Below are positions 57,276 to 64,000 of a stretch of DNA of 64,000 nucleotides, piece after piece. A program made the position numbers and the translations under genes. This DNA is from Nonomuraea sp. NEAU-A123. GTDB taxonomy: Bacteria > Actinomycetota > Actinomycetes > Streptosporangiales > Streptosporangiaceae. The stretch is taken from contig NZ_JAHFZZ010000019.1 of the NCBI RefSeq assembly GCF_018603905.1, positions 1 to 64,000 on the forward strand. Direction: 5' to 3'. The notes under the pieces were generated by a model that searched no databases, had not been told where the DNA came from, and worked only from the letters and a program-made list of their open reading frames with translations. Each line of letters opens with the position of its first letter. Positions within the stretch are counted from its first letter, which is position 1.

Positions 57276-58590
57276 AGCCGTAGGCGGCGTGGTCGCTGAT
57301 GTCGATCTTCGAACGGTCGGGCAGTGCGAGCGTCGCGGCGAAACCGATCACCGCACCGATGATCATGAACACCGAGATCGCCTGCCAGCCGTAGTCGTGC
57401 AGCAGCCAGGTGGCGATCAGCGGTGCCGGTCCACCCGCGATGACCGAGGCCAGCTGATATCCCAGCCCGGCTCCTCCGTACCGCAGACTGGTCGGGAAAC
57501 TCTCCGCGATGAGCGCCGCCTGCGGGCCGTACTCCATGGAGTGCTGGAGCTGCGTGATCATCATGGTGAGCAGGATCACGACGGCGATGCCGGTGTTGAG
57601 CAGCGCATAGTAGGGGAAGGCGACCACCGCCAGCAGCGCGGCCCCGATCAGGTAGATCCTGCGGCGGCCTATCCGATCGCTGAGGTGCCCGAAGTACGGG
57701 ATCGCGACAAGCTCGACGGCCGCCGCGGCGCTGACGGCGGCGAACGCGAACGTGCGCGACATCCCGATGTGCGGGGCCGTGATGTAGGTGATCACGAACG
57801 TCGTGTAGAGGTAGAACGGCATCTGCTCCGAAACGCGCAGGAGCGCGCTGAACACGACCTCCTTGGGGTGCTTCTTGAGGACCTCGACGACCGGCAGCTT
57901 GGCCACCTGCTTGGTCTCCAGGAGCCGCGCGAACAGCGGCGTCTCCATCACCCGCAGCCGCACCCACAGACCGACGGCGACCAGCACGAGACTGGCCAGG
58001 AACGGAATCCGCCAGCCCCAGTCCTTGAACGCGTCGCCGGCCGCGAGCGCCACCAGCGACATCGCGCCCGTGCCGAGTATGAGGCCGATGGGCACGCCGA
58101 CCTGCGGCCAGCTCGCCATCAGGCCGCGCCTGCGCTGGTTGCCCCACTCCATCGACAGCAGCACCGAGCCGCTCCACTCGCCACCGACCGCGATCCCTTG
58201 CAGGATGCGCAGGATGACCAGCAGGACCGGCGCGGCCACGCCGATACTGGCGGTGCCCGGCAGCACGCCGATGAGCGCGCTTGAGACGCCCATCATGACG
58301 AGGGTGATGATGAGCGTGGCCTTACGCCCGATGCGGTCTCCCCAATGCCCGAAGATCGCCGCGCCTATCGGCCTGGCGGCGAAGCCGACCGCGTACGTGG
58401 CGAACGATGCCAGCACACCCGCGTACGGGCTCGACTTGGGGAAGAAGACGTCGGCGAATACGGTCGCCGCGGCCGTGCCATAGAGAAAGAAGTCATACCA
58501 CTCGATGGCAGTACCGACGACGCTCGCCGTCGCTGCCTTCCTCACCTGGGATTGGTACTCCGCCGCTGGTAACCCGTGATCGTGCGTCAC
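57262..58590 (-). CDS. MFS transporter, metabolite:H+ symporter (MHS) type
   Basis: 442 residues from GTG 58590 (GAGGAGGCGCAG upstream). GTAIEWYDFFLYGTAAATVF is the MHS family's TM1 signature. GAAIFGHWGDRIGRKATLII and LQGIAVGGEWSGSVLLSMEW follow, with FLASLVLVAVGLWVRLRVME and TPLFARLLETKQVAKLPVVE in the centre. The family takes up organic acids, betaine, shikimate or proline with protons. No metabolic gene is beside it, so the substrate is open. Confidence 0.92.
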   Translation of the reverse strand: MTHDHGLPAAEYQSQVRKAATASVVGTAIEWYDFFLYGTAAATVFADVFFPKSSPYAGVLASFATYAVGFAARPIGAAIFGHWGDRIGRKATLIITLVMMGVSSALIGVLPGTASIGVAAPVLLVILRILQGIAVGGEWSGSVLLSMEWGNQRRRGLMASWPQVGVPIGLILGTGAMSLVALAAGDAFKDWGWRIPFLASLVLVAVGLWVRLRVMETPLFARLLETKQVAKLPVVEVLKKHPKEVVFSALLRVSEQMPFYLYTTFVITYITAPHIGMSRTFAFAAVSAAAAVELVAIPYFGHLSDRIGRRRIYLIGAALLAVVAFPYYALLNTGIAVVILLTMMITQLQHSMEYGPQAALIAESFPTSLRYGGAGLGYQLASVIAGGPAPLIATWLLHDYGWQAISVFMIIGAVIGFAATLALPDRSKIDISDHAAYGSSRA

Positions 58591-58754
58591 CTGCGCCTCC
58601 TCAGCCCGGACCGGGACTCCCAGTGTGATCCGGCTCACACGTCACCCGGCTTGCGCGATGCCTACCCGGCTGACGCGAGACGAACACGGGATTTGTCAGA
58701 TCGTTAGCAACAAGTGGTGTCCTCCTGGTGTCGGACGCACTCCGACCTTGGGGG

Positions 58755-59201
58755 TCATGAATGGCCTCTGACCCCGGCCGCCGCCGATGCGGCGGTGAGC
58801 GCGGCCTGGGCCTGGGGCAGGTCGATGAAGGTGTCCTTACGTTCGACCAGCCCGTTCTCGTCGAGCGTGACCACGTCGAGGCAGTCGAAACGGATCGGGC
58901 GCCGGTTGCCGTCGGGGTCGGTGAGGACGGCGGTGAGTGCCCAGTCGAGCACCCAGTGGCGGTCGCCGATGATCGTCCGGTGGATGTCGAATCCCATCTC
59001 CGGCCACTGGGCGAACATGGCGGCGAAGGTGTCGCGAAGTGCGGGCCGACCGTGGACCGGCTGCTCGCCGTTGTGCAGCCAGAACCGCGTTGCGGGCGAG
59101 TGCAGCCCGACGATCGCGTCCGCGTCGCGGGTGGCGAAGGTCGTGACGTAGGTGTCGAAGAGTTCCCTGACGTTGTGTGCGGGCGATGCGGTGGTGGGCA
59201 T
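58755..59201 (-). CDS. NTF2-like (SnoaL-type) protein
   Basis: 148 residues from ATG 59201 (GGAGG upstream). The alpha+beta cone: RELFDTYVTTFATRDADAIV, GLHSPATRFWLHNGEQPVHG, PALRDTFAAMFAQWPEMGFD and WVLDWALTAVLTDPDGNRRP. Such proteins are small isomerases, cyclases or ligand carriers. Cotranscribed after the DUF3237 gene (16-base gap), and divergent from an HxlR-type regulator, so probably part of one small inducible module. Confidence 0.85.
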   Translation of the reverse strand: MPTTASPAHNVRELFDTYVTTFATRDADAIVGLHSPATRFWLHNGEQPVHGRPALRDTFAAMFAQWPEMGFDIHRTIIGDRHWVLDWALTAVLTDPDGNRRPIRFDCLDVVTLDENGLVERKDTFIDLPQAQAALTAASAAAGVRGHS

Positions 59202-59217
59202 GGCGCCGATCCTCCTA

Positions 59218-59700
59218 TTACTGAACGCTGTATACGCGGTAGGTGACGTGGTTGAGCGACAGCTCGTTGACAGCGATGGCGACGGTGGAGTTCAGCCACG
59301 CGTAGCGCTCCGCGCCGGTCTCGAACAGCGGCGCCGACCGTGCGTGCATCTCGTCCCAGCCGATGGTCTCGCCGGCCCACAGCCGGCTGATCGCCTCGTC
59401 CGAGAGCGTGGCGCGACCGGTGACGGTGACGAACACCAGCTCGTCGTCATGGGTACGGATCGTCGCCCGGACGTCGAGGCGGGCGACGCGATCGGAGCCG
59501 ACCATGATCCAGTCACCACCGCCGGGCAGGAACTCGCCGCGCAGCCGCGGTCCCTCGACGGTTCCGCGCTCGACGACCGCGATCATGCGCGTGCCCAGCG
59601 GGGTGGAGAAGGTCTGCATGGCCTGGAACGTGATGGCGAAGTCGCACAGGCGCTCGACCGTGACCGCGGTGATGCCTGGGTCGGTGTCGAGAAGGGTCAT
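59218..59700 (-). CDS. DUF3237 family protein
   Basis: 160 residues from ATG 59700 (GGAGG six bases upstream). DUF3237 pattern: TFSTPLGTRMIAVVERGTVE, GPRLRGEFLPGGGDWIMVGS, LDVRATIRTHDDELVFVTVT, and LNHVTYRVYSVQ at the end. The fold is a lipocalin-like barrel; function unknown. First gene of the pair controlled by the divergent HxlR regulator. Confidence 0.88.
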   Translation of the reverse strand: MTLLDTDPGITAVTVERLCDFAITFQAMQTFSTPLGTRMIAVVERGTVEGPRLRGEFLPGGGDWIMVGSDRVARLDVRATIRTHDDELVFVTVTGRATLSDEAISRLWAGETIGWDEMHARSAPLFETGAERYAWLNSTVAIAVNELSLNHVTYRVYSVQ

Positions 59701-59742
59701 GTGGTCCTCCGGAGTAGGTCCTGCCGTGACACCACCTTGAAA

Positions 59743-59769
59743 CGATCACTTGGAAAAGTCAAGTAATCG
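59743..59769. promoter_or_regulatory. HxlR-type operator candidate
   Basis: CGATCACTTG (59743-59752) and CAAGTAATCG (59760-59769) are inverted repeats at 9 of 10 positions, 7 bases apart, between the divergent DUF3237 and HxlR starts. ACTTG...CAAGT arms are typical for HxlR/MarR-like regulators. Confidence 0.6.
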
Positions 59770-59825
59770 CTCTGAATTTAAGATCACAAGCTTGGAGTCG
59801 GCGGAGCGTGCGCTAGGCTGCCGTC

Positions 59826-60479
59826 ATGGCATCGCGTTCCTACGGTCACTACTGCGCGGTGGCCAAAACGCTCGACCTGGTCGGCGAGCGGTGGACCCTG
59901 CTGCTCGTCCGCGAACTGCTGGACGGCCCGAAACGCTACGTCGATCTCCTTGGCGGCCTCGTGGGCGTTTCCACCGACATGCTCGCCGCCCGCCTGAAGA
60001 CGCTGGAGGAAGCCGGAATCATCAGCCGGCGCACGCTTCCCGCGCCCGCCGCGTCAAAGGTGTACGAGCTGACGCCGCTCGGCCGGGAGCTGCAACCGGC
60101 GATGACCGAGCTGGCCCGGTTCGGCATGCGCCTGCTCGGGGAGCAGGGCGACGACGACGCCTTCCAGATCCACTGGATCACGCCGTCGCTGCGGGCGATG
60201 TTCCAGCCGGAGCGGGCCCAGGCCCTGTCCCTCACCGTCGAGTTCCGGGTAGGCGCCGACGCCATGCACGCCCGCATCACCGACGGCGCGCTGCACACCT
60301 GCCCCGGGCACGCCGCCGATCCCGACGCCGTCCTGACCTTCGCCGATGCCGCGACCCTCGCCGAGATCGGACGCGATCCCACCGCGTCCCCCACCGCCGT
60401 CTCCACCGGCCGCCTCCACGTTCGAGGAAAGCCTGACGCCGTCCAAGCCACGAGAGAGCTCTTCGGCCTCAACCGCTAG
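59826..60479 (+). CDS. HxlR-family regulator with SCP2-like C-terminal domain
   Basis: 217 residues from ATG 59826. The HxlR winged helix is CAVAKTLDLVGERWTLLLVR, ELLDGPKRYVDLLGGLVGVS and MLAARLKTLEEAGIISRRTL. From about residue 125 an SCP2/sterol-carrier-like domain follows (LTVEFRVGADAMHARITDGA, DPDAVLTFADAATLAEIGRD), common in actinobacterial HxlR proteins and likely to bind a lipid or other hydrophobic ligand. It is divergent from DUF3237-NTF2 and presumably regulates them. Confidence 0.9.
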   Translation: MASRSYGHYCAVAKTLDLVGERWTLLLVRELLDGPKRYVDLLGGLVGVSTDMLAARLKTLEEAGIISRRTLPAPAASKVYELTPLGRELQPAMTELARFGMRLLGEQGDDDAFQIHWITPSLRAMFQPERAQALSLTVEFRVGADAMHARITDGALHTCPGHAADPDAVLTFADAATLAEIGRDPTASPTAVSTGRLHVRGKPDAVQATRELFGLNR

Positions 60480-60569
60480 ACCAGCCACCTTGGGCTTCTG
60501 CAACTCCGTCGACCGAACATCGCTGCTGGATGGGGTTGAGGGCGGGAACCGCCGCGCGTGGGTGGAAGA

Positions 60570-61640
60570 TCACGGGAGTCGGAACAACGCCACGCCGCCC
60601 CCTTCATCGCGGCTGTCACCTGTCGCTTCGACCGCGAGCACCCGTTCGTCGGGAGACCAGGCGCTGCGGGTGCGTAGAAGGGGCGAGGCGAGGTTCAACA
60701 GCCGGCTGCCCGACCCGATGTCCCAGACGCGCAGGGCCGCGTCGTCGCTTCCCCGCACTGTGGCGATCATGGACAGCCGCTTGCCGGACGGGCTGAAGTG
60801 GAACCAGGGGCCGATCACATCCGCCTCCGGCCCCAGGTCGCCGGGCAGCGCTCGCAGCACCTTTCCGGACCGCGCATCCGACAGTGTCACCTGCCCGGCC
60901 TTGCCGTCCCAAGCCGCCTTCACCGTGCCGTCCGCGCTGGCCACCTCCCGCGCTCCCCACCGGCGCCCCCATGCCTCCTGGTCCCGCGATTCCAGCCGCT
61001 TGCCCGTTCGCACGTCCCACCACAGGCCGGCCGCCTCGACCGCGGTCTCATCGAGAGAGAAGATCATCCCCTGGGTCCGGGGCAGCTCCATCACCGGTGA
61101 TTCCCAGCCTCCGGGGCTACCGTCCAGACGCCACAGGCGGACGCGTCCCTTGGGCAAGGTGCCGTCGTCCTCGGACGTACTGCCTCGCCAGCCGGGTTCG
61201 AAGAACACCCCCGCGGCGTACCGGCCCGTCCAGGAGACGCCGAGCGTTCCGACCAGGCCGCCCCGAAGATAGGGGCCTTCGGCGGTGTGATCGGTGACCG
61301 CCCCGCTGGTCGCATCGATCGTCACGAGCGCCGTACGCTGAGGCGGCGGCTGCTTGTCGTCCTCGGCCTGGCCGGTCTGCTGCACCTCGGTGCCGACCAT
61401 GCTCAGATGCTTCCCATCGGGTGCGAAGGCGATCGCGGGAAAGCTCCTCAAGGCCTCGTTCCCCACGAACCCCGGCACGTGATGTACGGCCACACACCCG
61501 CTGCGATCCAGCCAGCGGTCGAGCCGCTCACATGGCCGTAACTCCCGGCTGGACCACCAGGCGACGGCCGCCACGATGACGATCACGCCCACAACCGCCG
61601 CACTCCACCGCGAGAGCCGACGACTCCTCCGATAGATCAC
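60570..61640 (-). CDS. Membrane-anchored WD40/beta-propeller-like protein
   Basis: 356 residues. A short cytosolic part, one helix (WSAAVVGVIVIVAAVAWW), then an extracytoplasmic propeller-like domain with repeated blades: FPAIAFAPDGKHLSMVGTEV, TLGVSWTGRYAAGVFFEPGW, WFHFSPSGKRLSMIATVRGS and LRTRSAWSPDERVLAVEATG. Blade endings of the DVR/LWRLDG type are present. Probably a binding or scaffold protein on the cell surface. The GTG start at 61640 has no clear site. Confidence 0.75.
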   Translation of the reverse strand: MIYRRSRRLSRWSAAVVGVIVIVAAVAWWSSRELRPCERLDRWLDRSGCVAVHHVPGFVGNEALRSFPAIAFAPDGKHLSMVGTEVQQTGQAEDDKQPPPQRTALVTIDATSGAVTDHTAEGPYLRGGLVGTLGVSWTGRYAAGVFFEPGWRGSTSEDDGTLPKGRVRLWRLDGSPGGWESPVMELPRTQGMIFSLDETAVEAAGLWWDVRTGKRLESRDQEAWGRRWGAREVASADGTVKAAWDGKAGQVTLSDARSGKVLRALPGDLGPEADVIGPWFHFSPSGKRLSMIATVRGSDDAALRVWDIGSGSRLLNLASPLLRTRSAWSPDERVLAVEATGDSRDEGGGVALFRLP

Positions 61641-61701
61641 AAATCGAGGCTACTGCCGTACCCCGCGCATCCGTGAGATGCTACGCAGCTTTCTCCGCCT
61701 T

Positions 61702-62325
61702 TCAAGCGGTCCCCGAGTTCCACGCCCAGGCCGCGATCCCGACCCGATTCGCCGCTCCCACCTTGCGCTGGACATTGGCCACATGCGTCTTCACCGTGCC
61801 TGCGCTGATGAACAACTCGGCGGCGATCTCACCATTGGTACGCCCGTGCGCGACCAATCGCGCGATCTCCACCTCCCGCTCCGTGAGCGGCTCCCTGAGC
61901 GGCTCCGGCCCGGATGCGCGGAGGTGGCGCAGCAGCCGCACAGTGACCTGCGGACTGATAAGCGTGTCACCGGCCATGGCGGCACGAATGGCCTCGATGA
62001 GCAGCGTCGGCCCCGACCGTTTCAGCAGGAACCCGCAAGCGCCGTTGCGCAGCGCGGTGTGCACATAGTCGTCGAGGTCGAACGTGGTCACCACGATCAC
62101 CCGCGTCTCCTGCGCGAGCACCCGGGTGACCTCCAGCCCGTCGAGCTTGGGCATCCGAATGTCGGCCAGGACGACGTCGGGCTTGAGATGCCGGGCGAGC
62201 TCCACGGCCGCCCGCCCATCAGCCGCTTCCCCCACAACCGTCATGTCGGGCTGCGAGTCGAGAATGAGCCGGAACCCGATCCGCACATCGTCCTGATCGT
62301 CCGCGAGGAGAACCCGAGTCGTCAC
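61702..62325 (-). CDS. LuxR-type two-component response regulator
   Basis: 207 residues from GTG 62325. Receiver: LLADDQDDVR with acidic pair at 9-10, phospho-acceptor Asp55 in VVLADIRMPKLDG, conserved Thr/Lys in VVTTFDLDDYV and GFLLKRSGPTLL. The C-terminal LuxR HTH is LTEREVEIARLVAHGRTNGE and IAAELFISAGTVKTHVANVQ. Paired with the histidine kinase upstream on the same strand (about 85-base gap). Output genes are unknown. Confidence 0.95.
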   Translation of the reverse strand: MTTRVLLADDQDDVRIGFRLILDSQPDMTVVGEAADGRAAVELARHLKPDVVLADIRMPKLDGLEVTRVLAQETRVIVVTTFDLDDYVHTALRNGACGFLLKRSGPTLLIEAIRAAMAGDTLISPQVTVRLLRHLRASGPEPLREPLTEREVEIARLVAHGRTNGEIAAELFISAGTVKTHVANVQRKVGAANRVGIAAWAWNSGTA

Positions 62326-62410
62326 GCCACCACCCCCACCACCCGTACGCATGTCCCGCCACCTTTCCATCCCTGTCCCGCGGACCACCACTCCGGGCGT
62401 CCTCCCGGGC

Positions 62411-63415
62411 TCAGACGGGGATGGCCGCCGTGACGCGCCAGCCCGCGCCGTGCGGACCCGCTGACAGCGAGCCGCCGACCGTCTCGAGCACCTCGGCGAG
62501 GCCCGCCAGGCCGAAGCCGCCGTTGCGGCCGTTGCGGCCGTGCTCAGCGAAACGGCTCCCTCGCTCGTCGGCCTCCGGCTGGCCGGCGCTGCCATCGTCG
62601 TCCACCCGGACGTGAACCAGGTCCCCCTCCCTCGTCACCGCGATGTCGACCGTGGTCGCGCGCGGCGCGTGCCTGCGTACGTTGGTCAGCGCCTCCGTCA
62701 CCACCCGGTAGACGGTCGCCGACGCCTCGCGCGAGATCTGCCGCGCCTCGACGACGAGATTCACCCCGACGGTCGGCGAGAAGCCGTCGGCCAGGTCTCG
62801 CAGCCCATCGATGCCGGGTGCGGGACCTCTGGCAGGTTCGTTGAGCATGTGGACCGTACGGTCGAGCGAGGCCAGGGCCCGCTGGCCGCCGTCCTCGATG
62901 CGGCGCAGGGCATCCTCGATCCGCGGCGGCAGCCCTGGCGCGAGCCGGGCGGCCTGGGCCTGTACGAGCATGCCGCTGACATCGTGCGCGACGAAATCGT
63001 GCAGGTCACGGGCCAGAGCGAGCCGCTGATCCTGTACGGCCCGCGCCACGGCCCGGCGCCGGTTGCCGTCGAGTGAACGCAGGTAGAGCCCGGCCGCGGC
63101 GGCCCCGACCGCCCCCAGCGACCAGCCCGCGCAACCGGCCAGAATCAACGAGAGCGGGCCGGGCCAGACCATGCGCAGCAGGATGATCGAGACCGCGAGA
63201 CCAGGTACGAGGGCTGCGACAGGCGCGCGGCGGGCCGCGAGCATCGTCAGGGCGAGCAGCACCGGAACCTCGATCAGCAGCCAGAACGTGGCGCCGCCAA
63301 GGGTGCCCGTCAGCGGATAGTAGGTGGTGATCGCCAGGGAGACCGCTCCCCCGCCCACGGCCGGGTAGGCGGGAGGAACACGCGGCACGGACGCCACCCA
63401 ACCGATGAGGTTCAC
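62411..63415 (-). CDS. Two-component sensor histidine kinase (HisKA_3 type)
   Basis: 334 residues from GTG 63415. Four to five helices in the first 110 residues (AVSLAITTYYPLTGTLGGAT), then the dimerisation domain with His139 in ALARDLHDFVAHDVSGMLVQ. HATPase_c has TEALTNVRRHAPRATTVDIA and VDDDG, and GFGLAGLAEVLETVGG with the G-box. No large sensor domain; the signal is probably membrane-linked. Partner of the LuxR regulator at 61702. Upstream frame extension to 63928 lies over the divergent kinase gene and is a shadow. Confidence 0.94.
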   Translation of the reverse strand: MNLIGWVASVPRVPPAYPAVGGGAVSLAITTYYPLTGTLGGATFWLLIEVPVLLALTMLAARRAPVAALVPGLAVSIILLRMVWPGPLSLILAGCAGWSLGAVGAAAAGLYLRSLDGNRRRAVARAVQDQRLALARDLHDFVAHDVSGMLVQAQAARLAPGLPPRIEDALRRIEDGGQRALASLDRTVHMLNEPARGPAPGIDGLRDLADGFSPTVGVNLVVEARQISREASATVYRVVTEALTNVRRHAPRATTVDIAVTREGDLVHVRVDDDGSAGQPEADERGSRFAEHGRNGRNGGFGLAGLAEVLETVGGSLSAGPHGAGWRVTAAIPV

Positions 63416-63505
63416 GAGTCCGACCTTAGAGCCGGCGGCCTGCCGCACCGCTGTCGCCTCAGGGAGCACGCATGACGCACGTACGGAAGCGCTACGCTCT
63501 CGCGC

Positions 63506-64000
63506 GTGTCCGAAATTTCGGTTCCCGGCTATGAGATCCGGGGTGTGCTGGGGCAGGGGGGCTTCGGGATCGTCTACCTCGCGCTCCAGTCCGCCGTCGG
63601 TCGGGAGGTGGCGCTCAAGGTGGACAACCGGGTGCTGCTCTCCGACCGCGACAGGCGCCGCTTCCTGCGCGAGGTCACCGCGGCCGGCGCGCTGTCGGGG
63701 CATCCCCATGTCGTCCCCGTCTACGATGCCGGGCTGCTTCCGGACGGCAGGCCGTACATGGTGCTCGAGCTCTGTCCCGGCGGGTCGCTCTCCGGTCAAC
63801 GCCTGCGGCCGGAGGCGGTGCGGGACGTCGGGGTGCGGATCGCCGACGCGCTGGCCGCGGCGCACGCCCAAGGCGTGCTTCATCGCGACGTCAAGCCCGC
63901 CAATCTGCTGCTCAACCGCTACGGACATGTGGCGCTCTCCGATTTCGGCCTGGCCACGATGCCCGACTCGGGGCCCGACGCGTCGGTGACGCGGGAGTCG
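63506..64000 (+). CDS. Ser/Thr protein kinase (partial, runs off the window)
   Basis: The first 165 residues from GTG 63506 are visible. VPGYEIRGVLGQGGFGIVYL is the Gly-rich loop, GREVALKVDNR carries the ATP-binding Lys, then HPHVVPVYDAGLLPDGRPYM. The catalytic loop is HRDVKPANLLLN and the Mg-binding DFGLATMPDS follows near the edge. It is divergent from the histidine kinase gene (90-base gap). What lies beyond the kinase domain is outside the window. Confidence 0.92.
   Translation, partial: MSEISVPGYEIRGVLGQGGFGIVYLALQSAVGREVALKVDNRVLLSDRDRRRFLREVTAAGALSGHPHVVPVYDAGLLPDGRPYMVLELCPGGSLSGQRLRPEAVRDVGVRIADALAAAHAQGVLHRDVKPANLLLNRYGHVALSDFGLATMPDSGPDASVTRES

Noticed and set aside
63416..63928. 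N-terminal extension of the histidine kinase
   Set aside because: It lies over the divergent Ser/Thr kinase start and lacks membrane or domain character; GTG 63415 opens the first true helix.

Overview
The window is high-GC DNA with the codon bias, GTG/TTG starts and gene families of a filamentous actinomycete. A Streptosporangiaceae genome, possibly Nonomuraea, fits well: there is a complete Entner-Doudoroff operon, many one-component regulators beside sugar transporters, Ser/Thr kinases, a Ddn-type F420 enzyme and a Cys-less ribosomal protein S4 paralogue. The genus is an inference; no rRNA or tRNA gene is present to test it.

Bases 1 to about 13.9 kb are an accessory, decaying island. Short genes of unknown function alternate with clear wrecks: a truncated serine beta-lactamase, a frameshifted RapZ C-domain protein, a twice-frameshifted DNA-metabolism-like protein, an integrase N-terminus and the C-terminal stump of a membrane NACHT protein. 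The island also holds one apparently intact two-gene module: a two-helix membrane peptide translationally coupled to an NB-ARC/TPR NTPase, with the same short motif at the C-terminus of one protein and the N-terminus of the other. That layout matches NLR/effector pairs that signal through amyloid-type motifs and is the best candidate here for an undescribed system. A further two-helix relic (8.1 kb) and the NACHT stump (13.3-13.8 kb) suggest repeated turnover of NLR-like genes. A nested inverted repeat (6.75-6.89 kb) and one orphan type I-E-like CRISPR repeat (13.8 kb) lie in the same island.

From 13.9 to 36.3 kb the DNA is a run of carbon-source modules, each with a local regulator: LacI with a GH3 beta-glucosidase; a Dpp/Opp-type ABC transporter with 5-dehydro-4-deoxyglucarate dehydratase and a divergent IclR-type protein that lacks its DNA-binding domain; DeoR with a CUT1 sugar ABC transporter; and RpiR divergent from an MFS-GAF-amidohydrolase operon. 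At about 27.62 kb a deletion has joined two divergent genes and removed both of their N-termini.

From 36 to 48 kb lie a membrane-embedded spermidine-synthase-like protein, a subtilisin-family protease without a signal peptide, a DrrAB-type exporter with TetR, a Ddn-family reductase, a bacterial voltage-gated cation channel with an Asp-Asp selectivity filter, and a Cys-less S4-LtrA operon divergent from a DUF2470 gene across an iron-box-like site.

From 48 to 53.6 kb a ROK regulator faces zwf-edd-glk-eda, a full route from glucose to pyruvate and glyceraldehyde-3-phosphate except for phosphogluconolactonase. Two tiny ORFs (21 and 18 codons) are wedged between zwf/edd and edd/glk with 4-nt stop/start overlaps on both sides. 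The rest (53.7-64 kb) holds RtcB RNA ligase, two Ser/Thr kinases (the second runs off the end), an MHS-type transporter, an HxlR-controlled pair (NTF2-like and DUF3237) and a LuxR-type two-component system.
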